From positions 1 through 35,521 of the forward strand of contig JAKURD010000029.1 in the NCBI GenBank assembly GCA_022450045.1: a stretch of DNA of 35,521 bases. Reading direction: 5' to 3'. A model generated the notes under the pieces. The model saw nothing but the letters and a program-made list of their open reading frames with translations, was not told the DNA's origin and searched no databases. Shown piece after piece: positions 24,160 to 32,981 of the stretch (within the stretch, counting starts at the first letter, position 1; every line of letters begins with the position of its first letter). The position numbers and the translations under genes are program-made. The DNA comes from Gracilimonas sp. (GTDB lineage Bacteria > Bacteroidota > Rhodothermia > Balneolales > Balneolaceae).

Positions 24160-24496
24160 GACGATCCGCTGTGTTTTTGTTGATTTCAAATGTTCTTTCT
24201 AATCTGTTGTCTGATTTTTTACTCATAAGGAGGTATGGCAATACGCCTTTATTGTTTGCCAGATCCGAATAAAAATCTGTGATAGAATCCTGTTTCTGGG
24301 ATTTTTTTGGTGATGAATTCAAAATAGTATCCACATATTTTTCAGCACCATTTTGTTTCCCATGTGCAGGGATATAGCCAGCTATGTCCCTACATATGGG
24401 GCGGTCTGAATGGTCAGATGATTCTGTACATTCAGAATCATTACCAACGGCACCGGGTATTCCTGTAAACGATATGTCACTGAAATCAAATTTCAC
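24146..24496 (-). CDS. Possible small ORF filling the ftsQ-ftsA gap
   Basis: 116 codons on the operon strand. It opens with a GTG at 24496 that overlaps the ftsQ stop region (gtgaaatttga) and ends 14 bp inside ftsA. The frame continues upstream within ftsQ, so the start is not fixed. The product (MKFDFSDISFTGIPGAVGND..., later EKYVDTILNSSPKKSQKQDS) is polar with no recognised domain, signal or membrane helix. The same DNA holds two hairpins (24361-24398 and 24418-24441), which argues for a noncoding or repeat origin. Kept as low-confidence. Confidence 0.25.
   Translation of the reverse strand: MKFDFSDISFTGIPGAVGNDSECTESSDHSDRPICRDIAGYIPAHGKQNGAEKYVDTILNSSPKKSQKQDSITDFYSDLANNKGVLPYLLMSKKSDNRLERTFEINKNTADRHGRT
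24361..24398. repeat. 38-bp near-perfect palindrome in the ftsQ-ftsA gap
   Basis: catgtgcagggatatagc-ca-gctatgtccctacatatg: arms of 18 bases with three mismatches, most of which can form G-U pairs in RNA. No U-tract follows, so it is more likely an RNA processing/stability element or a repeat than a terminator. Confidence 0.65.
24418..24441. repeat. Perfect 9-bp hairpin in the ftsQ-ftsA gap
   Basis: atgattctg-tacatt-cagaatcat, a 9-bp perfect stem with 6-base loop, 20 bp from the larger palindrome at 24361-24398. The string between them (ggtctgaatggtcagatg) recalls the REP-like arms at 15025-15205. Confidence 0.6.
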
Positions 24497-25214
24497 GGGT
24501 AACCACCTGATTTGTAAACCGGAGATCAACTTGTTGCATCGATTGAATTCCTTTGGTTTTAACAACCTGAGCATAGAATGCTTTCCAGTTTTCCAGTTTA
24601 TGTTCAAAGTTGTTGCGGCCAAATAGCAGCTTCACCCCATTTTCATGACTGAGTGCCACCACGCCGTCGGTTTCATCGAAAACAACCTCACTAATGGTTG
24701 TCCATCCAAAGCCGTCTATCTTCGCTTTCATTAAAAAATCTCTAACCTGTAAAAAAGACTCACTCCTGAGAGTATCATCAGTTGAAGTACTATATCCGTA
24801 CAAAAGAGGGACGTTCTGGGTTTTTCCGTCTAATATGGGAAGCCGCACCCCTTCAGCATCCACATACATTCTTCCGGAGCCATTCATCAGTAGTGCAATA
24901 GGTTCCCGCTCCGATACCTTGAGCCGAAGACTTCCATTGGGTTCGATATAAGGAACCACCGACCGCACATAATCCAATTGTTCAACACGTTGAATTACTT
25001 CATTGAGATCAAGACTATCCGGTTTTATTCCCAAAGGAACAGCTGCGGCATTCCTGATATCTTCGTATTGAGTAAACTCAAGATCATTCACCTTTACATC
25101 CTGAATCGTAACATTCCGGTTCCAATACATGGCCGCAAGTACAGCAATGCCGGTGACCATCAAGATGGCAGTCATCCACGGTAAAAGGCTATTATTTGAT
25201 TCTTTTTTACTCAA
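24486..25214 (-). CDS. ftsQ: Cell division protein FtsQ/DivIB
   Basis: 242 residues. Short basic cytoplasmic tail, one membrane helix at about 12-30 (PWMTAILMVTGIAVLAAMYW), then a periplasmic POTRA domain (VTIQDVKVNDLEFTQYEDIR to VVPYIEPNGSLRLKVSEREP) and the beta domain (MYVDAEGVRLPI, GVKLLFGRNNFEHKLENWKA). It links early and late division proteins and partners with FtsL. The start is a TTG directly abutting the murC stop (TAG-TTG), with no usable ATG before the helix, so translation is probably coupled to murC. Position between murC and ftsA is canonical for the phylum. Confidence 0.92.
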   Translation of the reverse strand: MSKKESNNSLLPWMTAILMVTGIAVLAAMYWNRNVTIQDVKVNDLEFTQYEDIRNAAAVPLGIKPDSLDLNEVIQRVEQLDYVRSVVPYIEPNGSLRLKVSEREPIALLMNGSGRMYVDAEGVRLPILDGKTQNVPLLYGYSTSTDDTLRSESFLQVRDFLMKAKIDGFGWTTISEVVFDETDGVVALSHENGVKLLFGRNNFEHKLENWKAFYAQVVKTKGIQSMQQVDLRFTNQVVTREI

Positions 25215-26642
25215 CTATTCGGCTTTTGGTTTAAATTTTCCTGATTTCAACGCTTCAATAAAGTCTTCCCCAAAACGGTAGATATCTCCGGCTCCCATCG
25301 TTATAATGATGTCACCTTTGCGTGTAATTTCTTTCAGTGTTTTAGTGATCTTCTCTTTGTCTTCCACATACACCACATTTTTATGTCCGTACTGTACAGC
25401 GGTATTTGCTATCAATTTTCCGGTCACTCCTTCAATAGGTTTTTCGCGGGATGGATATACATCGGTACAGATCATTATTTCAGCATCAAAGAAGGAGAGT
25501 CCGAATTCCTTATACAGATCCTGAGTTCTGGAGTACAAATGCGGCTGGAATACGGCTACTACTCTGCGATCGGGCCAGCCTTTTCGGGCAGCCTGCAGTG
25601 TTGCCTGCACCTCGGTTGGGTGATGTGCATAGTCATCAATCACCATACAGCCGTTGTCATATTTAAGCTGGAAGCGACGGAATACACCTTCGAAATGCTC
25701 CAGCCCCTGTTTGATCAGTTTGAAATCAATACCAAGTTCAATTCCGGTTGCGATGGCGGCCAATGCATTTTTCACATTATGTTCACCGGGTGCTTTCAAG
25801 GTGATCACACCAAGTTTTTCACCTTCATAGATAACAGAGAAGGTGCTTGTAAAAGCGTCTGCTCTGAGATCGGTGGCGCGGAGTTGAGCCTGGGGAGTCA
25901 ATCCATAAGTGATCACTCGTTTCTCTAATTCCGGCAGGATACTTCTGACGTTGGGATCATCCAGACAAACGATTACCGCTCCGTAAAAGGGCACCTTGTT
26001 TGCGTAATCAATAAAGGCTTGCTTCACATCATCCAGATCATCATAAATGTCGAGATGTTCAGCTTCAATATTCGTGATGATGGCAATGGAAGGAGAGAGG
26101 CGGAGGAAGGTCCGGTCAAATTCATCGGCCTCCACTACTATCAGGTCTCCCTTTCCGACCACGGCATTGGTCTTGTCAAAACTGTGGACTTTACCGCCGA
26201 CTATGATGGTAGGATCATAATTTCCGTCTTGGGTCACATGTCCAACCATAGTAGTGGTCGTTGTTTTACCATGCGTGCCGGCTACGCCGATTCCGAATTT
26301 CATCTTCATCAATTCAGCAAGCATTTCTGCCCGTTTGATAGTAGGAATGCGGTTTTCAATGGCAGCTTTGGTCTCTACATTTTCGTGGGCTTTTACTGCG
26401 CTGGTGTACACCACTACATCGGCGCCTTCAATATATTTTGGATCATGGCCCTTGTGTACGGCAGCACCCAGTTCTTGTAAACGGCGCGTAGTTTCGGTTT
26501 CAGCACCGTCGGAGCCGGTCACTTTATATCCGCGCTGTAATAAGATCTCAGCCATCCCGCTCATGCCAATTCCACCAATACCCACCATGTGGATATGCTT
26601 GGTTTTACCAAAAACGGGTTGTGTCTCGATGCGTTTTTCCAC
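25215..26642 (-). CDS. murC: UDP-N-acetylmuramate--L-alanine ligase MurC
   Basis: 475 residues. Cytoplasmic Mur ligase that adds the first amino acid, L-Ala, to UDP-MurNAc using ATP. N-terminal Rossmann motif HMVGIGGIGMSGMAEILL, ATP loop GTHGKTT at 122-128, then EADEFDRTFLRLSP, ITNIEAEHLDIY and C-terminal VIDDYAHHPTEVQATL and MGAGDIY. Start GTG at 26642, 7 bp after the murG stop; abuts ftsQ downstream with no gap. Confidence 0.97.
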   Translation of the reverse strand: MEKRIETQPVFGKTKHIHMVGIGGIGMSGMAEILLQRGYKVTGSDGAETETTRRLQELGAAVHKGHDPKYIEGADVVVYTSAVKAHENVETKAAIENRIPTIKRAEMLAELMKMKFGIGVAGTHGKTTTTTMVGHVTQDGNYDPTIIVGGKVHSFDKTNAVVGKGDLIVVEADEFDRTFLRLSPSIAIITNIEAEHLDIYDDLDDVKQAFIDYANKVPFYGAVIVCLDDPNVRSILPELEKRVITYGLTPQAQLRATDLRADAFTSTFSVIYEGEKLGVITLKAPGEHNVKNALAAIATGIELGIDFKLIKQGLEHFEGVFRRFQLKYDNGCMVIDDYAHHPTEVQATLQAARKGWPDRRVVAVFQPHLYSRTQDLYKEFGLSFFDAEIMICTDVYPSREKPIEGVTGKLIANTAVQYGHKNVVYVEDKEKITKTLKEITRKGDIIITMGAGDIYRFGEDFIEALKSGKFKPKAE

Positions 26643-26649
26643 TATTGTT

Positions 26650-27756
26650 CTATAACTTCGATTTTGCGATTTCTAAAATTTCCTTGGCGATCAGTTTAGC
26701 TGCTTCGGGTTTCGCTAAATTCAGTGCAGCCTGATTCATACGCTGCAGGTTTTCCTGATCATAGATCAATTGCTCTACCAATTCAGTCAGGGTCTCTTTC
26801 ATAGCATTATCCTCCAACAACTTCGATGCACCTGCATCAGCCATTGCTTTAGCGTTTTGTGTCTGGTGATCTCCTGCAACGTTGGGAGAGGGGACCAGCA
26901 CACTTGGTTTTCCCGTTAGCATTAATTCGGAACATGAACTGGCACCAGCTCTACTGATTACCAGATCTGCAGCTGCGTATGCTTCCGACATATTATCGAG
27001 AAAGGGTGTGAGCCGCAGGTTTTCTAAGTTCTTTTCGTTGATCTCGGTTGAAAGCTCATCATAATATCGCGCACCACACTGCCAGATGATCTGCAGCCCG
27101 GCTTTATCATGAAGCTCTTCAATATTGGTTTGCATAGCTTCATTAATGGTCTTTGCCCCGCCGCTTCCACCCATCACCAGCAATACCGGTTTGTCATCAT
27201 TGAACCCAAATGATTCGAGTGCTTTTCCTTTATCTGCTCCGGTTAGGGTTGCGCGGGTTGGATTTCCGGTGACCTCCGTTTTTTCTTCGGGTAGATAACG
27301 ATCAGTCTCTTTGAAAGCCGTAAATATCTTGACGGCAAATTTCGCCAATAGCCGGTTCGTAACACCGGGGAAACTATTCTGCTCCTGAATTACTATAGGA
27401 ATTCCTTTTTTACCGGCCACCCATCCGACAGGTCCGGCTACATATCCGCCACAGGAAACCACCACGTGAGGTTTGTATCCTGCCAAAATTCTCAAACTTT
27501 GAACCAGGCTGGTCACCAACTTCACCGGGAACAATACATTCTTAAGGGTGAACCGACGATGGAAACCGCTGATCCACACATTTCGGATATCATATCCGGC
27601 TTTGGGAACGGCTTTCCATTCCATGTGATCTTTGGTTCCAACGAACAAAATATCTGTGTCTGAATTTTCAGTTTTCAAAGCATCTGCAATGGCAATGGCG
27701 GGATATACATGTCCGCCTGTTCCGCCGGCTGCCAATAAAATTCTTGGATTATCCAT
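26650..27756 (-). CDS. murG: Lipid II-forming GlcNAc transferase MurG
   Basis: 368 residues. Peripheral membrane GT28 enzyme that adds GlcNAc from UDP-GlcNAc to lipid I to give lipid II. N-terminal AAGGTGGHVYPAIAIADAL, then VSCGGYVAGPVGWVA, PIVIQEQNSFPGVTNRLLAK; the C-terminal domain has LVMGGSGGAKTINEAM and the UDP-GlcNAc signature region VISRAGASSCSELMLTGKPS plus ADHQTQNA-like GDHQTQNAKAM. Start ATG at 27756 overlaps the end of ftsW by 8 bp. Confidence 0.97.
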   Translation of the reverse strand: MDNPRILLAAGGTGGHVYPAIAIADALKTENSDTDILFVGTKDHMEWKAVPKAGYDIRNVWISGFHRRFTLKNVLFPVKLVTSLVQSLRILAGYKPHVVVSCGGYVAGPVGWVAGKKGIPIVIQEQNSFPGVTNRLLAKFAVKIFTAFKETDRYLPEEKTEVTGNPTRATLTGADKGKALESFGFNDDKPVLLVMGGSGGAKTINEAMQTNIEELHDKAGLQIIWQCGARYYDELSTEINEKNLENLRLTPFLDNMSEAYAAADLVISRAGASSCSELMLTGKPSVLVPSPNVAGDHQTQNAKAMADAGASKLLEDNAMKETLTELVEQLIYDQENLQRMNQAALNLAKPEAAKLIAKEILEIAKSKL

Positions 27757-28939
27757 AAAATAAGGTCCTCCGGTCCCGGTTATGTTTTGAGATGTTGAGG
27801 AGGATACCGATCATCAGTCCTGCAAAAAGCATACTGGTGCCGCCATAACTCACAAAAGGCATGGGAAGCCCGGTTACCGGAAGGATGCCACTGGCAACTC
27901 CGGCGTTGACAAATCCATATAGAACGATCATAAGTGTACAGCCCACAGCCAGCAGCACACCGAGATGGTCTTCAGCATTTCGGGCAATAAAGACGACACC
28001 GCGGATCAGAATAAGTGTAAAAATAAAGATGAGAGACATGGAGCCCAAAAGGCCGTATTCTTCAGCTATGATCGCAAAAATAAAATCGTTGTAGGGGGCG
28101 GGAAGGAAGTCGCGTTGTACACTTTTTCCAATTCCAACGCCGAATAATTCACCCCGGGCGATGGCAATATGTGCCTGTTGCGCCTGATATCCGCTGCCTT
28201 GTAAGATCTGTTCGCTGGGAATGTCTTTGATCTGACTTACATATTGTTCTATTCGATCCTGACGATTGGCAGATTGCCCAAGCAACAATGCTCCACCGAG
28301 AATTCCAATGGCAACCAGGGTGCCAAGCTGTATCACACTTACTCTTCCTACAAACATGAGCACCAAGCAGACAACAAGCAAAATACCGGCACTGCTAAAG
28401 TCTTCAATGCCGATCAAACCACAGGTTAAAATAACCCAGAACATAATGGGGAGGAAGGTTTTCTTAAAGTCTTTGATGTACTCCTGTTTCTCACTCAGCA
28501 ATACCGAAATATGGACTATTAGTGCAACCGTAGCTACCATGGATGGTTGGAATGAGAACCCGGCTACATTTAACCAGCGTTTTGCGCCAAACTGTTCCGT
28601 TCCGAAAGCTAATACTGCAACCAGTAAAATCAGACTTAAAACCATTCCAACCCGACTGAATTTCGCTATGGTGTGGTAGTTTATTTTAGAGATGATCAGC
28701 ATCACAAAGAAGGCAATACCCAGTTTTATCAAGTGCCCAACAATGAGCTGTCCGGCCGTGGTAGATCTTGTTTCTGCGAAGAAGGCAATTGACGAATACA
28801 CCGCCAGCATCCCGAAGGTCATCAGGATAACCACCGACATCAAGAGGAACCGATCGCTGCCTTGTTTGCGCGTATCGATATCCTCAACAGAAGTGCCGAT
28901 GATGTTGGAAATATTGCTATGTGGACTGGTGTATATCAT
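27749..28939 (-). CDS. ftsW: SEDS-family peptidoglycan polymerase FtsW
   Basis: 396 residues with about 10 membrane helices. SEDS glycosyltransferase that polymerises lipid II at the septum together with FtsI. Family features: GAKRWLNVAGFSFQPSMVAT, LIGIEDFSSAGILLV (in place of the usual PDxGT), the long extracellular loop around SGYQAQQAHIAIARGELFGV, DFIFAIIAEEYGLLG and the C-terminal GLPMPFVSYGGTSMLF. Start ATG at 28939. The upstream 96-bp gap to murD holds a large hairpin. The usual catalytic Asp neighbourhood appears as IEDFSS, worth aligning before assuming full conservation. Confidence 0.95.
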   Translation of the reverse strand: MIYTSPHSNISNIIGTSVEDIDTRKQGSDRFLLMSVVILMTFGMLAVYSSIAFFAETRSTTAGQLIVGHLIKLGIAFFVMLIISKINYHTIAKFSRVGMVLSLILLVAVLAFGTEQFGAKRWLNVAGFSFQPSMVATVALIVHISVLLSEKQEYIKDFKKTFLPIMFWVILTCGLIGIEDFSSAGILLVVCLVLMFVGRVSVIQLGTLVAIGILGGALLLGQSANRQDRIEQYVSQIKDIPSEQILQGSGYQAQQAHIAIARGELFGVGIGKSVQRDFLPAPYNDFIFAIIAEEYGLLGSMSLIFIFTLILIRGVVFIARNAEDHLGVLLAVGCTLMIVLYGFVNAGVASGILPVTGLPMPFVSYGGTSMLFAGLMIGILLNISKHNRDRRTLFYG

Positions 28940-28960
28940 ATTTTTGAGTTACAAAGCATT

Positions 28961-29021
28961 AGAGTGACAGAGTTACAAAGTGGACCTCTGATGATGCCAC
29001 TTTGTAACTTCGTCACTATGT
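28961..29021. repeat. Long hairpin in the murD-ftsW gap
   Basis: agttacaaagtgg (28971-28983) pairs perfectly with ccactttgtaact (28997-29009) around a 13-base loop. Pairing extends outward with a few mismatches (agtgac with gtcact). The string gagttacaaag also repeats directly at 28946-28956. There is no U-tract, so transcription of the operon probably continues; it looks like a dispersed repeat or an mRNA processing element inserted in the dcw operon. Confidence 0.65.
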
Positions 29022-29035
29022 TACTCTGCATCTGT

Positions 29036-30391
29036 TCATAGTTTATTGACTTCTTCTTTGAAAATTTTGCCACGGTGTTCGTAGCTGTCGAACATATCAA
29101 AAGAGGCGCAAGCAGGACTTAAAAGCACCACCTCACCTTTTTTAGCCACTTTCTGAGCGGCTCGAACGGCTCCACCCATGGTTTCAACTCTCACAAAATT
29201 GGGAGCTGTTTTTCCAAGTTGTTCTTCGATCCGATCCCTGGATTCCCCTATCGCAATGATGGTATGAACCTTTTCACGGATCTGAGCTTTAAGCTCGCTG
29301 TAATCATTTCCTTTATCACGGCCACCCAAGATCAAAGTCAAAGGCACATGAAAACTGTCGAGAGCAAACCAGACTGCATTCACGTTAGTCGCCTTACTGT
29401 CGTTGATGTATTTCACACCATTTACTTCGCGAGCCAGTTCCAGGCGGTGTTCAACCCCGGTAAAGGATTTCAGGCTTTCCCGGATGGTTTCATTTTTGAT
29501 CTCAGCCGCTCGGGCTGCCAATGCGGTGGCCAGTCCGTTACTTAAATTGTGCCGGCCCCGGAGTCCTATTTCTTCTATTGGCATAAGGGATTCTTCCTTG
29601 TTGTTGAATTTGAAGATGATATGTTCATTGCGAACAAAGGCTCCTTCGGGCACTTCATTCTCATTTGAGAAAGCCCATAATTGCGGAGCATTTTGTTTTT
29701 GCTTTAGCGTTTCAACATGTTTTTGAATGATCGGGTCGTCGTAGTTAAAGATGAACCGATCTTCCTCTGTCTGATTTTCTGTGATCCTGAATTTAGCCGC
29801 TGCATAAGCCTCAAGGCTGTTTTGATAGCGATTTAGATGATCCGATGTAATGTTTAAGATCATACTCACTGCCGGTTTAAAATCTTTGATATGGTCGAGC
29901 TGAAAGCTGCTTACTTCTAAGAGGAAATCACCTTTGTTTTTTGCAATTTCATCAGAAAAAGCCACTCCGATATTTCCTGCTAAGGCATGATCGTGTTTGG
30001 CTGTTTCCCACACGTGATGAAGCCAGTTGGCTACGGTGGTCTTTCCGTTACTTCCGGTCACCGCAACGATCTTTTGATCAGTGAACCAGCTTGCCACCTC
30101 AATTTCTGAGAACACTTCTTTGCCTTCACTCAGGTAGTGCTGAACAATAGGGGCTTCAGTTGGTACACCGGGACTTAATACCACAAATTCAGCAGACTTT
30201 GCTTTATCTGTGTGGCCGCCTTCCTCAAAAGGAATGCCGGCAGTGTTTAATTTCTGTTTTGCTTCACCGGAGATACTGCCATTGTCAGATACAAAAACAT
30301 CCACTCCTTTTTTTGCAAGGAGAAGGGCAGCGGCAACTCCGCTTCGGGCAGCACCGATCACGACGATATGTAAGTTCTTAACTTCTCTCAT
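29036..30391 (-). CDS. murD: UDP-N-acetylmuramoyl-L-alanine--D-glutamate ligase MurD
   Basis: 451 residues from the ATG at 30391, which overlaps the mraY stop as ATGA; the longer frame to 30445 would intrude into mraY and adds no conserved residues. Cytoplasmic Mur ligase adding D-Glu. N-terminal Rossmann motif VVIGAARSGVAAALLLAKKG, VVLSPGVP, the ATP loop GSNGKTT at 113-119, EVSSFQLDHI, LNITSDHLNRY, YINDSKATN and LILGGRDKGNDYSELK. C-terminal LLSPACASFDMFDSYEHRGK is strongly MurD-specific. Confidence 0.96.
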   Translation of the reverse strand: MREVKNLHIVVIGAARSGVAAALLLAKKGVDVFVSDNGSISGEAKQKLNTAGIPFEEGGHTDKAKSAEFVVLSPGVPTEAPIVQHYLSEGKEVFSEIEVASWFTDQKIVAVTGSNGKTTVANWLHHVWETAKHDHALAGNIGVAFSDEIAKNKGDFLLEVSSFQLDHIKDFKPAVSMILNITSDHLNRYQNSLEAYAAAKFRITENQTEEDRFIFNYDDPIIQKHVETLKQKQNAPQLWAFSNENEVPEGAFVRNEHIIFKFNNKEESLMPIEEIGLRGRHNLSNGLATALAARAAEIKNETIRESLKSFTGVEHRLELAREVNGVKYINDSKATNVNAVWFALDSFHVPLTLILGGRDKGNDYSELKAQIREKVHTIIAIGESRDRIEEQLGKTAPNFVRVETMGGAVRAAQKVAKKGEVVLLSPACASFDMFDSYEHRGKIFKEEVNKL

Positions 30392-31524
30392 CGGATTTTG
30401 AGCGTTAACAGGCTTAGAATTCCAAATAAAATGGTGATAATCCAAAAACGAACTACGATTTTCTGTTCGGGCCAGCCTTTCTTTTCAAAGTGATGGTGGA
30501 TGGGAGTCATCAAAAAGACGCGTTTTCCTTCCCCATACTTATATTTTGTGTACTTGAAATAGGTGGTTTGGATGATCACTGAAAGTGTTTCAAAAAAGAA
30601 GATCCCGCATATGACCGGAAGTAGTAATTCCTTATGGAGCATCAGTCCAAGTGCGCCGAATGCTCCTCCTAATGCTAAAGAGCCGGTATCGCCCATAAAA
30701 ACAGAAGCCGGATTTGTGTTATACCAGAGAAAACCGATGCAGGCCCCGACCAGGGAAGCCGTAAATATGGTAAGTTCACCGGCTCCGGGCAGATACATGA
30801 TGTCGAGAAAGCCTGAAAAATCAACCCGGCCGGATACATAAGCAAAGATGGCAAATACAATTCCGGAAATAGCGGAAGTGCCGGCAGCAAGGCCGTCAAG
30901 CCCATCTGTCAAATTGGTTGCGTTACTGACGGCGGTAACTACAAAAACAGCGACTCCTAAATAGATCACCCATCCGATAGTATCTCCGAAATAGGCATAA
31001 TCAAGGTTTACATTTTTCAGGAAGGGGACGGTTGTAAGGGAATTAAAGGATTCAAATTCAGGATGAGAATAGAGCACAGCTCCAACAATCAGTCCAACAC
31101 TTACCTGTCCGGCGACCTTGAACCAACCTGCCAGTCCGCTTTTATCTTTTTTAACCACTTTGATGTAATCATCGATAAAGCCCACAATTCCAAGAGCCAG
31201 TACCACAAACACGATTAGCCAGCTGTAGATGCTGTCAAGGCGGGCCCATAAAAGAGTCGGTATAATGATTGCGAGTATGATGATCACCCCTCCCATGGTT
31301 GGGGTTTCTCCCTTGGCAAGGTGATCATCCAGCCCGATATCGTCTCTGATAACTTCTTTTAGCTGAAGTTTGCTAAGCCACTGGATCATTTTTCGTCCAA
31401 TGAATAAACTGATGAGCAGAGAGGTAACGGCGGCCAATGCCGTACGCGTGGATATAAATGCCACAGCTCCGGTTCCGGGAACATCATAAACAGAGTCAAG
31501 CCAGGTAAACAGTTCGTGCAGCAT
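30388..31524 (-). CDS. mraY: Phospho-N-acetylmuramoyl-pentapeptide transferase MraY
   Basis: 378 residues, about 10 membrane helices. Transfers phospho-MurNAc-pentapeptide to undecaprenyl phosphate, forming lipid I in the inner membrane. Motifs: DDHLAKGETPTMGGVIIILA, GFIDDYIKVVKKDKSGL (Asp-rich), VSNATNLTDGLDGLAAGTSA, FMGDTGSLALGGAFGALGLM and MTPIHHHFEKKGWPEQKIVV (the His motif). Start ATG at 31524 overlaps the murE stop by one base (TGATG); its own stop overlaps the murD start. murF, which sits between murE and mraY in many Proteobacteria, is absent here. Confidence 0.97.
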   Translation of the reverse strand: MLHELFTWLDSVYDVPGTGAVAFISTRTALAAVTSLLISLFIGRKMIQWLSKLQLKEVIRDDIGLDDHLAKGETPTMGGVIIILAIIIPTLLWARLDSIYSWLIVFVVLALGIVGFIDDYIKVVKKDKSGLAGWFKVAGQVSVGLIVGAVLYSHPEFESFNSLTTVPFLKNVNLDYAYFGDTIGWVIYLGVAVFVVTAVSNATNLTDGLDGLAAGTSAISGIVFAIFAYVSGRVDFSGFLDIMYLPGAGELTIFTASLVGACIGFLWYNTNPASVFMGDTGSLALGGAFGALGLMLHKELLLPVICGIFFFETLSVIIQTTYFKYTKYKYGEGKRVFLMTPIHHHFEKKGWPEQKIVVRFWIITILFGILSLLTLKIR

Positions 31525-32981
31525 CAGTTACCTCCGGCTTTTTGAGTGAGAAATTCCACGGCAACTTCACGGTCATCAAAATGATGACGCTTCCCATTTA
31601 CTTCCTGATAATTTTCATGGCCTTTACCGGCGATCAGGATAATTTCATTTTCAGAGGCTTCAGTTATGGCTCTTTCAATCGCTTCTTTTCGGTTTGTGAT
31701 GCTTTTAACAGAATCCAGATTCTCAAATCCATCCAAAATGTCAGTGATGATAAGATCCGGATTTTCAGTACGTGGGTTATCACTTGTTACAATAATTTTG
31801 TCGGCAAACTCTTCAGATACTTTGGCCATTTCAGGGCGTTTGGAAGTATCACGATCGCCACCTGCTCCAAAAACAACGGTCAGTTTCTGTGAAGCATCTT
31901 TTACCGCCGAAAGGGTGGAAAGCACATTTTGAAGGGCATCCGGCGTGTGGGCATAATCTACGATCACCAAAGGAAGATCATCACCTTCAACTGTTACCGG
32001 TTCCATTCGTCCTGCAGCACCTTTAGTATTCTGAAGCGCTTCTATGATCTCTTTAGGCTCTAAACCGAGTGCTTTGCAGATCAAATAGGTCAACCCGATA
32101 TTATAGGCATTGAATTTACCTACAAGCGGACTTTCGATCTTTTCGCCATCCACGATCACAGAAATTCCCTGAGCTGAATTCTCAAGAATGTATGCCGTGT
32201 CATTATTAAAACTCAGGTATAACTGTTGGGCCTTACAATCTTCGATCATTTGCTGCCCATACTGATCATCCATGTTAACCACAGCTACAGAGCTTTCGGG
32301 CAGGTTATCGAAAAGCATTTTCTTGGCTTTAGCGTATTCCTCCAGTGTTTCATGATAGTCCAGATGATCGTGACTTAAATTGGTAAAAGCGGCAACAGTA
32401 AAATCAAAGCCAGCGGTACGGTGCTGATGTAAAGCATGAGAGGAGACCTCCATAACCAGAAATTCCGAACCTGCATCTACCATGGTCTTCATATCTTTGG
32501 CAAGCTCAATGGGATCGGAAGTGGTGAGCTTGCTGTCAAACTCTTCATTTAAAATTTGTTTACTTACGGTGCCAAGTAAGGAGGCTTTTCTTCCGCAGGC
32601 ACTTAACACCTGATACACAAGTGTAGCCGTTGTCGTTTTTCCATTTGTACCGGTAATGCCGATCACTTTCAATTGGTCACCGGGGTTGCCTTCAAAAGCC
32701 TGCGCTATAGATCCGGCCAGTTTTTGGGTGTTTTCCACTTCGATCACACACACATCTTCATCGGTGTAATATGATTCTTCACAAATGATCACTCTTGCAC
32801 CGCGATTAATGGCATCTTCCAAAAACATGTGGCCATCTACCTGGGTGCCCCTGATGGCGATAAAAACAGAACCATCCTGTGCCTCCCGGGAATCGATGGC
32901 AAACGTAGTAAGTTTAGCGTCAATATTCTTGTTAGTGACGTGAAGTGGATTGCAAATTTCTATGAGTTTATGGAGTGTCAA
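31524..32981 (-). CDS. murE: UDP-MurNAc-L-Ala-D-Glu ligase MurE (meso-diaminopimelate type)
   Basis: 485 residues. Adds the third stem residue. ATP loop GTNGKTT at 111-117, EVSSHALHQHR, FTNLSHDHLDYHETLEEYAK (with the lysine-rich AKAKK region), GRMEPV, VDYAHTPDAL and VVFGAGGDRDTSKRPEM. TSDNPRTENP with DNPR at 401-404 is the signature for meso-diaminopimelate rather than lysine, so the peptidoglycan should be DAP type. The start is a TTG directly after the ftsI stop (TAA-TTG), no ATG being available, which suggests coupled translation. Confidence 0.96.
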   Translation of the reverse strand: MTLHKLIEICNPLHVTNKNIDAKLTTFAIDSREAQDGSVFIAIRGTQVDGHMFLEDAINRGARVIICEESYYTDEDVCVIEVENTQKLAGSIAQAFEGNPGDQLKVIGITGTNGKTTTATLVYQVLSACGRKASLLGTVSKQILNEEFDSKLTTSDPIELAKDMKTMVDAGSEFLVMEVSSHALHQHRTAGFDFTVAAFTNLSHDHLDYHETLEEYAKAKKMLFDNLPESSVAVVNMDDQYGQQMIEDCKAQQLYLSFNNDTAYILENSAQGISVIVDGEKIESPLVGKFNAYNIGLTYLICKALGLEPKEIIEALQNTKGAAGRMEPVTVEGDDLPLVIVDYAHTPDALQNVLSTLSAVKDASQKLTVVFGAGGDRDTSKRPEMAKVSEEFADKIIVTSDNPRTENPDLIITDILDGFENLDSVKSITNRKEAIERAITEASENEIILIAGKGHENYQEVNGKRHHFDDREVAVEFLTQKAGGN

